A DNA stretch of 64,000 nucleotides, taken from NCBI GenBank assembly GCA_944386495.1, contig CALXBE010000003.1, positions 88,415-152,414 of the forward strand, given 5' to 3'. The stretch is from an uncultured Gemmiger sp. (GTDB lineage: Bacteria > Bacillota > Clostridia > Oscillospirales > Ruminococcaceae). Positions 1-8,061 of the stretch are shown one piece after another (the stretch's first letter is position 1; each line of letters starts with the position of its first letter). The position numbers were made by a program, and so were the translations under genes. Under the pieces are notes generated by a model. It made no database searches. It was given only the letters and a program-made list of their open reading frames with translations, and was not told the origin of the DNA.

Positions 1-1045
1 CGGCGCCGTATCCGCCGCCCAGCACTGCGCCGGGAGCAGTCACCTCAATGGGGTTGACGGGAGTCTCGGAAGCGGTAACGCTCCGGTCGAAGCCGGTGGC
101 TACCACGGTGATCCGCATAGCATCCTCCAGGTTCTTGTCGAAACCGGTACCCCAGATGATGTTTGCATCGGGATGTGCGCTGTCGGTGATCAGGCTGGAA
201 GCGATCTCCACATCGGCCAGAGCGATATCCTCGCTGGCGGTGATGTTGATGATAACGCCCCGGGCGCCGGAAATGCTGGTCTCCAGCAGGGGGCTGGCGA
301 TGGCGGCCTTGGCGGCAGCCTCTGCCTTGCCCTCGCCCTTGGCGTAGCCTACGCCCATGTGAGCGTAGCCGGCATCCTTCATGATGCTCCGCACATCGGC
401 GAAGTCCAGGTTGATGAGAGAGGGAACATTGACCAGGTCGGAGATGGACTCCACGCCCTGGCGCAGCACATTATCTGCGGCTGCAAAAGCGTTCTTCAGG
501 GTGATCTTCTCCTGGCTGACCAGCTTGAGCCGCTCGTTGGGGATAACGATAAGGCTGTCCACATGCATCATCAGGCCGGCGATACCCTGCTCAGCCAGAC
601 CCATCTTCCGCTTGCCTTCAAAGGCAAAGGGCTTGGTAACAATACCCACGGTGAGGATGCCCAGGTCATGAGCCACCTCGGCCACCACGGGAGCTGCACC
701 GGTGCCGGTGCCGCCGCCCATGCCGGCGGTGATAAAGACCATCTGGGCCCCCTTCAGGGCATTGGCGATATCGTCCTTGCTTTCCTCGGCGGCACGCTGG
801 CCTACCTCAGGCTCAGCGCCGGCGCCACGGCCCTTGGTGAGCTTGGCTCCCAGCTGGACCTTCTGAGCGGCATGGCTGGCCATAAGGGCCTGCTGGTCGG
901 TGTTCATGGCAACGAATTCCACGCCTTCCATGCCCTCGGAAATCATCCGCTCCACGGCATTTCCGCCGCCTCCGCCTACACCTACAACCTTAATGGTAGT
1001 TACATTGCGCTGTTCCTTGTCCGGAGTAAAAGACTTGTTGGTCAT
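1..1045 (-). CDS. ftsZ: Cell division protein FtsZ (C-terminus outside window)
   Basis: Tubulin-like GTPase that polymerises into the cytoplasmic Z-ring and recruits the divisome. The frame is open from an ATG at 1045 to the window edge, giving the first 348 residues; the C-terminal tail that contacts membrane tethers is outside. Visible signatures are the N-terminal glycine loop GVGGGGNA (residues 22-29), the tubulin signature GGGTGTG (109-115) and the T7 loop NLDFAD, which completes the GTPase site of the adjacent subunit. It follows murA on the same strand, about 207 bp away, but has its own promoter behind the murA terminator. The ATG is preceded by AGGGGGA about 11 nt upstream and by AAGGA almost touching it. 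No damage is seen. Confidence 0.97.
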   Translation of the reverse strand, partial: MTNKSFTPDKEQRNVTTIKVVGVGGGGGNAVERMISEGMEGVEFVAMNTDQQALMASHAAQKVQLGAKLTKGRGAGAEPEVGQRAAEESKDDIANALKGAQMVFITAGMGGGTGTGAAPVVAEVAHDLGILTVGIVTKPFAFEGKRKMGLAEQGIAGLMMHVDSLIVIPNERLKLVSQEKITLKNAFAAADNVLRQGVESISDLVNVPSLINLDFADVRSIMKDAGYAHMGVGYAKGEGKAEAAAKAAIASPLLETSISGARGVIINITASEDIALADVEIASSLITDSAHPDANIIWGTGFDKNLEDAMRITVVATGFDRSVTASETPVNPIEVTAPGAVLGGGYGA

Positions 1046-1151
1046 ATTCCTTGATGTCCCCCTAAACTGATATTTAAAGCCGTAGTTCCGGAGCAGACTC
1101 TGCCTTCGCTCCGAAATTTTGCGATACCTACACTGATACAACTATATTGAC

Positions 1152-1180
1152 ATGATAGCAAATTTCACTGCCGATTGCAA
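1152..1180 (-). promoter_or_regulatory. ftsZ promoter
   Basis: On the minus strand, TTGCAA (1175-1180) and TATCAT (1152-1157) are separated by 17 bp, a good sigma-A match. The predicted leader is about 100 nt and contains a small hairpin built on CGGAGC/GCTCCG near 1090-1115. Position after the murA terminator suggests ftsZ can be expressed independently of murA. Confidence 0.6.
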
Positions 1181-1203
1181 CCCTAAACCGTCCGAAACTT
1201 TTA

Positions 1204-1256
1204 AAAAGCCCCAGCCCCCGCCGGAGAAATTTCTCTGACAGGGGCCAGGGGGTTAT
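1204..1256 (-). terminator. murA terminator
   Basis: Reading the minus strand, a long GC-rich imperfect hairpin (CCCCTGGCCCC arm against GGGGGCTGGGG, with an inner GAGAAATTTCTC) is followed by CTTTTTAAAA. Its 5' edge touches the murA stop codon. Confidence 0.6.
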
Positions 1257-2515
1257 GGAGCGGGAAATGGTGAAATATCCGCTCCCAGGGCAGCCAGGCT
1301 GCCGGGCAGGTCGGGATATCCCCGGGAAATGTGTCCCCGGTCGGACAAAAGGGTGGTTCCTTCCGCCCCCAGGGCAGCCAGAAGAAGGGCCGCACCGCCC
1401 CGCAGGTCAGGGGCTTCCACCGGTGCGCCCCGAAGGGGCAGTCCTCCTTGGATCAGAATGCCTCCCGGACGGGAAGTGACTTTGGCGCCCATGGCCCGGA
1501 ATCCCCCGGCGCAGGCAAACCGGTTCTGAAACAGGGTGTCGGTAAGCCGGCTGTACCCTCTGGATTTAAGAAGGACCGCCCCAGCCAGGGGGAGCATATC
1601 GGTGGGGAATCCCGGATAGGCCCGGGCCACCAGCTCCGCGCCCCCTTTCAGGGTCCCCGGGGAAAAAATTTCAATTTCTTTCTCCCCCCGGCTGACCCGG
1701 CATCCCTGCTGTTCCAGCATTTCCAGAAACAGACGGGTCTCCTCCATGGGACAGTTTTCCAGGGTCACCCTCCCTCCCGCAACGGCGGCAGCACCCGCAT
1801 AGGTGGCGGCGGCGATACGGTCGGGGATGGGGCGCCAGCTGCGGCCTTTCAGGGTTTCCTTTCCCTCCACCTGTATGACCGGCCCGCCTGCACCCCGGAT
1901 GCTGGCGCCGCACCGGTTGAGGAACGCCGCCAGGTCCCGTATCTCGGGCTCACAGGCCACTCCCCGGAGCAGGGTATTTCCCCTTGCCGTGGCGGCGGCC
2001 ATAATCAGGGTCTCGGTAGCTCCCACGCTGGGCAGTCGGAGGGTGAATTCCATTCCCCTCAGTCCATGGGGAGCCAGAAGGGTCATCTTTCCCCCGTGCC
2101 AATGGAGCTGTGCTCCCATCTTGCAAAGCCCTTCCAGGTGGATGTCTATCTGCCGGGGCCCCAGGTTGCATCCGCCCGGCATGGGAAGGGTCACCCGCCC
2201 CGTCCGGGCCAGCACCGGGGCCAGGTAAAACACTGACCCCCGCATGGCACCTGCCAGGGATGCGGGAATCTCCGGGTCCCAGGTTTCAGGTTCCCGGATG
2301 GTCAGGTCCTCCCCTTCCCAGGAGACCCCTGCTCCCAGCTGTTCCAGAAGTTTGCACCCCGTGACCACATCTGCCAGCCGGGGCACTCCTTCCAGCCGGG
2401 TCTCCCCGTCCGTCAGAAGGGCCGCCGCCATCAGGGGAAGCACGCTGTTTTTTGCCGCCGGGATTCTGACCCGGCCTTCCAGGGCAGCACCGCCCCGGAT
2501 CTGGTATCGTTCCAT
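1253..2515 (-). CDS. murA: UDP-N-acetylglucosamine 1-carboxyvinyltransferase MurA
   Basis: First committed step of peptidoglycan synthesis in the cytoplasm: transfers enolpyruvyl from PEP to UDP-GlcNAc. The protein has about 420 residues, normal for MurA. Visible signatures are the substrate lysine in AAKNSVLPL near the N-terminus, the catalytic-loop cysteine in PGGCNLGPRQIDIH (Cys116 with this start) and the YPGFPTDM motif. The cysteine is present, so the Asp-type fosfomycin-insensitive variant is not indicated. I chose the ATG at 2515 over a GTG at 2521 because GAGGGGAG lies 7 nt before the ATG but only 2 nt before the GTG. It follows dpaB by 15 bp and is probably co-transcribed with dpaA/dpaB. 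Clostridia often carry two MurA paralogues, so this may be MurA1 or MurA2. Confidence 0.93.
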   Translation of the reverse strand: MERYQIRGGAALEGRVRIPAAKNSVLPLMAAALLTDGETRLEGVPRLADVVTGCKLLEQLGAGVSWEGEDLTIREPETWDPEIPASLAGAMRGSVFYLAPVLARTGRVTLPMPGGCNLGPRQIDIHLEGLCKMGAQLHWHGGKMTLLAPHGLRGMEFTLRLPSVGATETLIMAAATARGNTLLRGVACEPEIRDLAAFLNRCGASIRGAGGPVIQVEGKETLKGRSWRPIPDRIAAATYAGAAAVAGGRVTLENCPMEETRLFLEMLEQQGCRVSRGEKEIEIFSPGTLKGGAELVARAYPGFPTDMLPLAGAVLLKSRGYSRLTDTLFQNRFACAGGFRAMGAKVTSRPGGILIQGGLPLRGAPVEAPDLRGGAALLLAALGAEGTTLLSDRGHISRGYPDLPGSLAALGADISPFPAP

Positions 2516-2530
2516 GGCCACTCTCCCCTC

Positions 2531-3106
2531 TCAGGTCAGCAGCACCGGCTGAAGCTGGTTTCCCCGCAAAGCCGCCTCCACCCCGTCCGGTATCATCTCA
2601 AAGCAGCTCTGCAGGCTGTTGGGTTTGGGATAGGGAGCATCCTGTCCCAGGGGGACCAGGAAATAGTGCTTCCGGTTGAGCAGCTCGGCCAGGTGCCGGG
2701 CGCTGGCTCCCAATCCGTCGTTGGTGGAGGGGGCCAGAAGAATGGGACGGCCCCCCCGCAGCATACTTTTTACTCCAAGGGTAACGGGGGTATCGCTGAT
2801 TCCCAGGTCCAGCTTTGCCAGGGTGGTCCCGGTACAGGGAGCCACCACCATAATGTCCGCCATTTTCCTGGGTCCCAGGGGTTCCACCTGGTCCAGGGTC
2901 CGGAGGACCGGGTGTTCCGCGGTCTCCTCCAGCCGCCGAATCCAGTCCTCCGCTTTCCCGAACCGGGTATCCAGCCCCGCCGCATTGAAGCTCATAATGG
3001 GAATAATTTCATATCCCATAGCCCGCAGCCGCTCCATCTGGACCAGAGTTTTCTCAAAGGTGCAGAAGCTGCCGCAGATTCCAAAGGCCACCACCGTCTT
3101 GCTCAT
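2531..3106 (-). CDS. dpaB: Dipicolinate synthase subunit B (SpoVFB)
   Basis: Flavoprotein-fold subunit of dipicolinic acid synthase, which makes the spore-core chelator from the lysine-pathway intermediate in the mother cell during sporulation. The 191-residue length matches the family. Visible features are the N-terminal FGICGSFCTFEK strand-loop, the VVAPCTGTTLAKLDLGISD segment and APSTNDGLG, all typical of the phosphopantothenoylcysteine-decarboxylase-like flavoprotein family and of SpoVFB. Its ATG overlaps the dpaA stop codon by 4 bp, implying translational coupling. Presence of both subunits supports an endospore-former. Confidence 0.93.
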   Translation of the reverse strand: MSKTVVAFGICGSFCTFEKTLVQMERLRAMGYEIIPIMSFNAAGLDTRFGKAEDWIRRLEETAEHPVLRTLDQVEPLGPRKMADIMVVAPCTGTTLAKLDLGISDTPVTLGVKSMLRGGRPILLAPSTNDGLGASARHLAELLNRKHYFLVPLGQDAPYPKPNSLQSCFEMIPDGVEAALRGNQLQPVLLT

Positions 3107-3900
3107 AAGACCTCTTCTCCTTTCTCCTCCAGCATAGTCAGCACTGTCTGGGCCACCAGCCGGCCTGCCGTTTCAGGGGCACAGCGGGCAGGAAGGCTGA
3201 GGGCCTGGATGGTCCGGACCCCCTGCCGGGCTGCTGCCTCCAGGTCCACCCCGCCGGGTTTGGATGCCAGGTCCACCACCAGACAGTCCGGCTTCATCTC
3301 TTCCAGCCGGTCCTCTGTCAGAATCAAAGCGGGAATGGTATTCACCACCGCCAGGTTTTCCCCGAGCGCCCCGGGCAGGGCTTCCATGGAAACCGCTTCC
3401 AGGCCCCGGCTCCGGGCCAGAGCTCTGGCCGCCGGGCTGCGGGCAGCCACCGTCACCCTGGCCCCCAAAGCTGCCAGCCGCTGGGCCACTCCCTGGGCCA
3501 CCCGCCCATACCCCAGTATCAGGATGGGGCTTTCCCAAAGGGTCACCGCCAGCTCCCGCATAAGGATTTCCAGGCAGCCCTCCGCCGTGGGAACCACATT
3601 CAGGACCACCAGTTCCTCCCGGTCATAGTAATCCAGTATCTCCACCCCCGCCTGCCGGGCCTGAGCGTAGACCTGGGGACTGATTTTTCCGCCCAGAGCC
3701 AGGGCTCCCGGGCGGGCGGCTTCCAGAATATGGGCCAGAGCCTCCCGGTCCGGGTCCAGGGGAAGAGGGAGCAGAATGTAGTCCGCCCGGTAGACCTCCG
3801 ATGCTCCCACCACCGGGTACCCCAGGGATTCCAGGTACCGGGCCGCTCCCCGCTGCCGTTCATCCTCCCCTATCACAGAAAAAATTTTCTTCACCGCCAT
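3103..3900 (-). CDS. dpaA: Dipicolinate synthase subunit A (SpoVFA)
   Basis: NAD(P)-dependent partner of DpaB in dipicolinate synthesis. About 265 residues, somewhat shorter than the roughly 300 typical of Bacillus. The central ILGYGRVAQGVAQRL stretch is a Rossmann dinucleotide-binding loop, followed by VVNTIPALIL and DLASKPGGVD, both characteristic of the D-isomer dehydrogenase-like DpaA family. Three in-frame starts lie at 3906 (ATG), 3903 (GTG) and 3900 (ATG). GGTGGG abuts the first but is 6 nt before the last, so 3900 is preferred. It is the first gene of dpaA-dpaB-murA. No sporulation sigma-factor promoter was identified with confidence upstream. Confidence 0.9.
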   Translation of the reverse strand: MAVKKIFSVIGEDERQRGAARYLESLGYPVVGASEVYRADYILLPLPLDPDREALAHILEAARPGALALGGKISPQVYAQARQAGVEILDYYDREELVVLNVVPTAEGCLEILMRELAVTLWESPILILGYGRVAQGVAQRLAALGARVTVAARSPAARALARSRGLEAVSMEALPGALGENLAVVNTIPALILTEDRLEEMKPDCLVVDLASKPGGVDLEAAARQGVRTIQALSLPARCAPETAGRLVAQTVLTMLEEKGEEVL

Positions 3901-4071
3901 CACCATCCCACCCGAAAGATTTTCATATCACTTTCCCTATGGTATGCCGGGGTAAGGGGCTTTTGTGCATGAAACTTTCCGGGCTTTCAGACCCTCGGGA
4001 AAATAGCGGCCCAGGAAGTTTTCCACTTTATTCCCGGCCATTGTTGAAACCAAATTCCTTTCCAGGGCATA

Positions 4072-4102
4072 AAAAAAGCCCTCCCTCAGGAAGGCCTTTT
4101 TT
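4072..4102 (-). terminator. Terminator, usable from both strands
   Basis: A short stem (GCCCTCC against GGAAGGC, one mismatch, loop CTCA) is flanked by an A-run on one side and a T-run on the other. On the minus strand it directly follows the stop codon of the 85-codon gene at 4102-4359. Confidence 0.55.
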
Positions 4103-4359
4103 CATTCGATTCGATTGTATCCCCTGGCCAGGGCCAGAAGCAGTTCCTTTTCATTCCGGTCCGGATTCCGCTCCACCCAGCGGGAAAGCTGAGCCAGAAT
4201 CCCGTCCACCCGCCAGAAAGGGATTCCCTCATCCAGCAGTTCCTCCCGGGTGACCGCCGGCAGACCGTTCCCCTTCTGAGGGGCCAGCCCCGCCCCCAGC
4301 TCTATCCGGGCCTCTTTTTCCCCTTTTCGGAGAAAGGTTTTCTTCATGCCAACATGCAC
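4102..4359 (-). CDS. Small hypothetical protein, 85 aa
   Basis: I do not recognise this protein. It is short and charged, with a basic N-terminus and a C-terminal half rich in Glu, Arg and Leu that could form two helices; no signal peptide, membrane segment or cysteine motif is visible. A GTG start at 4359 is preferred because GGTGGG lies 6 nt upstream; an internal ATG at 4347 lacks a ribosome-binding site. It is a lone gene between dpaA and murC with its own terminator, which argues that it is real. Function unknown. Confidence 0.5.
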   Translation of the reverse strand: MHVGMKKTFLRKGEKEARIELGAGLAPQKGNGLPAVTREELLDEGIPFWRVDGILAQLSRWVERNPDRNEKELLLALARGYNRIE

Positions 4360-4409
4360 AGCAAACCCACCTTTCTTTTTTCCATTATAACAAATTTTAA
4401 AAATTTGTG

Positions 4410-4438
4410 TTTATTTTACAGAAGAAAACTATTATAAT
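4410..4438 (+). promoter_or_regulatory. Candidate murC promoter
   Basis: TTTATT (4410-4415), a 17-bp spacer and a perfect TATAAT (4433-4438) lie in an AT-rich patch about 60 bp before the murC ATG. The -35 is weak. Confidence 0.45.
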
Positions 4439-4497
4439 GTACACAGTGACTGAATTAGGTTGGCGGAGTGCGCCATTTTACGGTTTGAGGTGTTGTT

Positions 4498-5877
4498 ATG
4501 TTTTCTGTATCCATGTTCAATCCCCAGCTGCTCAAGGGTGTGCGGCATCTGCATTTCGTTGGGGTCGGGGGAAGCGGTATGTATCCCCTGGTCCAGATCC
4601 TGGCCTCCAAGGGCTATGAGATCTCGGGCAGCGATGTGCTGGAAGGAAGCCTGACCCAGGCTGAGCGGGCTATGGGAGTGACGGTGAAGATCGGGCACCA
4701 TCCCGCCAATATTGATGGGGCTGATATGGTGGTGTACAGTGCCGCCATCCATCCCGATAACTGCGAACTGATCGCTGCCGGCCAGCGGGGAATCCCCTGC
4801 GTGGAGCGGAGCATTCTTCTGGGATATGTGAGCCGTCTCTATCCCAACTGTGTGGGTGTAGCGGGCACCCACGGTAAAACCACTACCACCGGCATGATCA
4901 CCACCCTGCTGGAACTGGCCGGAAAAGACCCCTCCTGTGTCATCGGCGGAAAGCTGCCCCTCATCGGCGGTTACGGCAAGGCCGGCACCGGGGATTCCAT
5001 TGTGGTGGAGGCCTGCGAGTTCAGCGAGACCTTCCTCCATCTTACCCCCACCCTGGGCATTATCCTGAACATTGATAATGACCATCTGGATTATTTCGGC
5101 ACCATGGGTAAGCTGAAGCTGGCTTTCCAGAAATATGCCCTCATGTGCAAGACCGTCTGCTTCAACATGGACGACCAGAACTGCATAGATGTGGTCAACA
5201 CCATTGACCGGCCTGTCCGCAGTTTCAGCACCAAGTATGAGGAAGCCTACTACTTTGCGGACAATATCCGGGAGTACAAACCCGGTTATTATGAGTTTGA
5301 TGTAAAGGAACTGGGCGATCCCTTCACCCACATCCAGCTGGGCGTTCCCGGCTACCACAACATTTATAATGCCCTGGCCATGTGCTGTGCCGTCCGGGCC
5401 TTCCACCTGGACCCCGAGGATGCCGCCCGGGCCGCCCAGTCTTTCACCGGCACCGGACGCCGGTTTGAGAACCGGGGCACCACCCCCAGCGGAGCCGTAG
5501 TCATTGACGACTATGCCCACCATCCCACCGAGATGGAGGCCACCCTGAAAACCGCCCGGGATCTGGGATATGACCGGGTGATTGCCGTTCATCAGCCTTT
5601 CACCTATTCCCGTACCAAGAGCCTGATGGATGATTTTGTACGGGTTCTGAGCATGGCTGACGAGGTGGTTCTGGAACCCATTCTGGGCAGCCGGGAAATC
5701 AATGACGGCTCGGTAAGCAGCCAGGACCTGGCTGACCGGCTGGAGCACTGCCATCTGGTGGGAAGCCACCAGGAAGCCGCCCAGTATGTGCGGGAGCACT
5801 ACGGCAAGGGCGACCTGATCCTCTGCATGAGCTGCGGCGACCTGTACAAAGCCGCCCTGGCCATGGTGGAAGAATAA
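4498..5877 (+). CDS. murC: UDP-N-acetylmuramate--L-alanine ligase MurC
   Basis: ATP-dependent cytoplasmic ligase that adds L-Ala to UDP-MurNAc, the first amino acid of the peptidoglycan stem. The 459-residue length is normal. Visible are the N-terminal UDP-binding Rossmann motif FVGVGGSGM, the Mur-ligase P-loop GVAGTHGKTTTTGM, the central NIDNDHLDYF metal/ATP segment and the C-terminal DDYAHHPTEM. The ATG follows GAGGTG at suitable spacing. The gene is monocistronic: a promoter candidate precedes it and a strong terminator follows. Separation from murA/ftsZ by dpaAB and a strand change is ordinary in this group. Confidence 0.96.
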   Translation: MFSVSMFNPQLLKGVRHLHFVGVGGSGMYPLVQILASKGYEISGSDVLEGSLTQAERAMGVTVKIGHHPANIDGADMVVYSAAIHPDNCELIAAGQRGIPCVERSILLGYVSRLYPNCVGVAGTHGKTTTTGMITTLLELAGKDPSCVIGGKLPLIGGYGKAGTGDSIVVEACEFSETFLHLTPTLGIILNIDNDHLDYFGTMGKLKLAFQKYALMCKTVCFNMDDQNCIDVVNTIDRPVRSFSTKYEEAYYFADNIREYKPGYYEFDVKELGDPFTHIQLGVPGYHNIYNALAMCCAVRAFHLDPEDAARAAQSFTGTGRRFENRGTTPSGAVVIDDYAHHPTEMEATLKTARDLGYDRVIAVHQPFTYSRTKSLMDDFVRVLSMADEVVLEPILGSREINDGSVSSQDLADRLEHCHLVGSHQEAAQYVREHYGKGDLILCMSCGDLYKAALAMVEE

Positions 5878-5893
5878 ATCAAGCAATCAAAAA

Positions 5894-5927
5894 AGCCTGA
5901 CCCCTTCTGAGGGTCAGGCTCTTTTTT
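5894..5927 (+). terminator. murC terminator
   Basis: Perfect 10-bp stem AGCCTGACCC / GGGTCAGGCT with a 7-nt loop followed by CTTTTTT. The A-run on the other side could let it also serve the convergent psiE-like gene. Confidence 0.9.
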
Positions 5928-5948
5928 ATTATTAAGTAAGAAAGGTTA

Positions 5949-6428
5949 TTAGTCCCCTTCGTCCGATGCAGTGCCTTCCAGCATTTCTGCCACATCGGGG
6001 GAAAGGTTCTTGCTTTTCAGCATATTCCGGAGGGATTCCGGGAGATGGGCTCCAAATGCGGGGACAAAAAGGTACTTCCGCACGGCGAACAGGATGGCAA
6101 TGCTGATGATTCCGATCAGGTTTTCCAGGGGGGTGGTCTCCTTGACGATCAGCTCACGGGCAATGGCATAGAGGAGCACCTCTATGGCCGAACCGGGGCT
6201 GTGCTTGTAAATCATCTTGAGGGCCTCCACACCGATGACCAGTGTGAACACCGCTTCCAGGCACCCCCGGAAATCTTCCATATGATCCATGCTGGTGTGA
6301 AGTCCCCAAAGCTGAGGGATCAACTGAATGGCACAGATGACAACCGCCACCGTAAGCATGATTCCCAGAGCCAGTTCCATAGCCTCGGTAGCCATGGACA
6401 TGACTGCCCGTATCTTTGAATGCCGCAT
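5949..6428 (-). CDS. PsiE-family phosphate-starvation-inducible membrane protein
   Basis: About 159 residues with four hydrophobic segments and a short soluble C-terminus. The AIARELIV segment followed by a hydrophobic helix and RKYLF resembles the PsiE family, membrane proteins of unknown biochemical role induced by phosphate starvation in Enterobacteria. The frame is open further upstream to 6659, but the ATG at 6428 follows GGGAGGAAAAATC and begins at the conserved region, whereas the upstream part overlaps hisH and has no hydrophobic character. It lies 120 bp downstream of hisH. No Pho-box was seen, so phosphate control is not shown here. Confidence 0.7.
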   Translation of the reverse strand: MRHSKIRAVMSMATEAMELALGIMLTVAVVICAIQLIPQLWGLHTSMDHMEDFRGCLEAVFTLVIGVEALKMIYKHSPGSAIEVLLYAIARELIVKETTPLENLIGIISIAILFAVRKYLFVPAFGAHLPESLRNMLKSKNLSPDVAEMLEGTASDEGD

Positions 6429-6547
6429 GATTTTTCCTCCCTTTTTTCCAAGGCTTCCAGACAAAGCCGTCTCAATGTCATAAGGATAGCATGGACTTTT
6501 TGACCCCCGCAATGGGGAGAAACGCCAAAAATCACGGGTCTTTTCCG

Positions 6548-7183
6548 TCATTTGCCACAAAGGGACAGGTAGCCTTTCAGGATAGAAAGCCCCACCGGGC
6601 CGGATTTTTCGGGGTGAAACTGGCAGCCCATAACATTTCCCCGGGCCACTGCCCCGCATATTTCAAGGCCGCCGTACCCGGTCACTGCCGCCAGGTCTGC
6701 CCTGTCAGCGGGGACGGCCCGGAAGGAATGGATAAAGTAAACTTCTTCCCCCGGATGTATCTCTTTCAGAAAGCTGCCGGAAAAATTCTTCTTTTCTCCC
6801 GCGGGCCAGAGAGGTTCCCATTGGATATGGGGCACCTTGAACCCGGGCCGGGGCGGGATGGCCTCCACCCTTCCCGGAACAAGGCCCAGTCCCCGGCAAC
6901 GGCCGAACTCCTCCGATTCCTCAAAGAGCATCTGCATTCCCAGGCAGATGCCCAGAAGAGGAACTCCCTTTTCCGCCGCTTCACAGAGGGGCTCTGCAAG
7001 GCCCAATCCCTCCAGCCGTCTCATGCCGTCCCGGAAAGCCCCCACCCCGGGCAGCACCAGCGCCCGGGCCTGCCCTATCTGTTCCGGAGTGTTTATCAGC
7101 TCCGGTTCTGCCCCCAGATGCCGGAAGGCATGTTCCACGCTGAGCAGGTTGGACAAACCGTAATCAATAATGGACACTCTCAT
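6548..7183 (-). CDS. hisH: HisH-type glutamine amidotransferase
   Basis: Class I glutamine amidotransferase that releases ammonia from glutamine and feeds it to a HisF partner. 211 residues. The nucleophile elbow LLGICLGMQM carries Cys80, and the C-terminal QFHPEKS carries the His and Glu of the catalytic triad. The N-terminus reads DYGLSNLLSV where histidine-pathway enzymes usually have a GMGNL-like loop. It overlaps the upstream hisF-like gene by 4 bp. No other his gene is in the window. Because the HisF partner is atypical, the pair may aminate something other than the histidine intermediate, as HisH/HisF homologues do in surface-sugar amidation. The enzyme class is certain; the pathway is not. 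Confidence 0.85.
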   Translation of the reverse strand: MRVSIIDYGLSNLLSVEHAFRHLGAEPELINTPEQIGQARALVLPGVGAFRDGMRRLEGLGLAEPLCEAAEKGVPLLGICLGMQMLFEESEEFGRCRGLGLVPGRVEAIPPRPGFKVPHIQWEPLWPAGEKKNFSGSFLKEIHPGEEVYFIHSFRAVPADRADLAAVTGYGGLEICGAVARGNVMGCQFHPEKSGPVGLSILKGYLSLCGK

Positions 7184-7947
7184 CTTCTCACCTCCACGCC
7201 CCCTTGGCGCACTTCCTCTTTCAGCTGTTCCACTGTCTCCTGCTTATAATGGAGCACCGAGGCGCAGGCCACTCCATCCGCCCCCGCCCGAGCTGCCTGA
7301 ACCAGGTCCTCCCCGGAACCCACACCCCCGCCGCAGATAACCGGCAGGTCCACTGCACTGGTCACTGCCCGGATCAGGTCCAGGTCCATTCCCCGGCGAA
7401 GTCCCTCATTGTCCACGCTGGTCAGAAGGATCTCCCCTGCCCCCAAGGCGGCTCCCTGTTTGGCCCATTCCACCACTTCCCGGCCCGAATGGGCCCGGCC
7501 GCAGTCGTAGTAGGCTTCCCAACTGCCCGGGTTGGTCCGGCTGCGCTTGGCCTGGATGGAAAGGACCATGCACTGGCTGCCAAAGGTCCGGGCCACCTGG
7601 GTGATGAGGGAAGGATCTTTCAGGGCGGCGGTGTTGATGGCCACCTTATCCGCCCCAAGGGCCAGGACCCGGCGGACATCCTCCAGGTTCCGCAGTCCGC
7701 CCCCCACACAAACCGGGATATACACCTCCTCCACCGTCCGGCGGAGAATCTCTCCCAGATTGTTCCGGTTGTACAGGCTGGCCACTATATCTATATAAAG
7801 AAGCTCATCTATCCCCGCACGGTAATATTCCCGGGCAAAAGCGTTGGGGTCCCCCAGTTTCCGCAGGCCCTCCATCTGGATTCCCTTTACCAGGTTTTCG
7901 TCCTTTACATCCAGCCGGGCAATGAGCCGAATCTTTTTTCCTTCCAT
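7180..7947 (-). CDS. hisF: HisF-like cyclase subunit, divergent clade
   Basis: TIM-barrel partner of the adjacent amidotransferase; 255 residues, normal for HisF. The first catalytic aspartate is kept in RLDVKDENLVKG (Asp13), as are VCVGGGLRN and KVAINTAAL. The second catalytic aspartate of canonical HisF (Asp130 in Thermotoga, in a VxIDAKR context) is replaced: here the strand reads VLSIQAKR with Gln132. The CLDV context is RLDV. HisF homologues with this pattern are, as I recall, found apart from histidine operons, some near sugar-modification genes. AAGGGGG precedes the ATG. The start lies about 25 bp beyond a very strong terminator, with no room for a separate promoter. Symbol given by homology only; the role may not be histidine synthesis. 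Confidence 0.8.
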   Translation of the reverse strand: MEGKKIRLIARLDVKDENLVKGIQMEGLRKLGDPNAFAREYYRAGIDELLYIDIVASLYNRNNLGEILRRTVEEVYIPVCVGGGLRNLEDVRRVLALGADKVAINTAALKDPSLITQVARTFGSQCMVLSIQAKRSRTNPGSWEAYYDCGRAHSGREVVEWAKQGAALGAGEILLTSVDNEGLRRGMDLDLIRAVTSAVDLPVICGGGVGSGEDLVQAARAGADGVACASVLHYKQETVEQLKEEVRQGGVEVRR

Positions 7948-7960
7948 ATTCTTACCCCCT

Positions 7961-8010
7961 TAAAACAAAAAGAGCGCCGCCGGGACAGAGAATCTCTGTC
8001 CCGGCGGCGC
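7961..8010 (-). terminator. Very strong terminator of the sodium-dependent transporter gene
   Basis: An 18-bp perfect inverted repeat (7974-7991 and 7993-8010; arm begins GCGCCGCCGGGACAGAG) followed on the minus strand by CTCTTTTTGTTTT. It lies between the transporter stop and the hisF-like gene. Confidence 0.92.
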
Positions 8011-8061
8011 CTTTGCCGTTTTGGTTATTGTATCACAGTCCCCCGGCGGGAACAAGCTCTT

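Noticed and set aside
5949-6659. Longer form of the PsiE-like protein starting at 6659
   Set aside because: The extra 77 residues overlap hisH and have no ribosome-binding site or membrane character; the ATG at 6428 has a good one.
6548-7947. Defence or phage role for the hisF/hisH pair or the WYL regulator
   Set aside because: No nuclease, toxin, transposase or phage gene flanks them, and base composition is like the neighbours.
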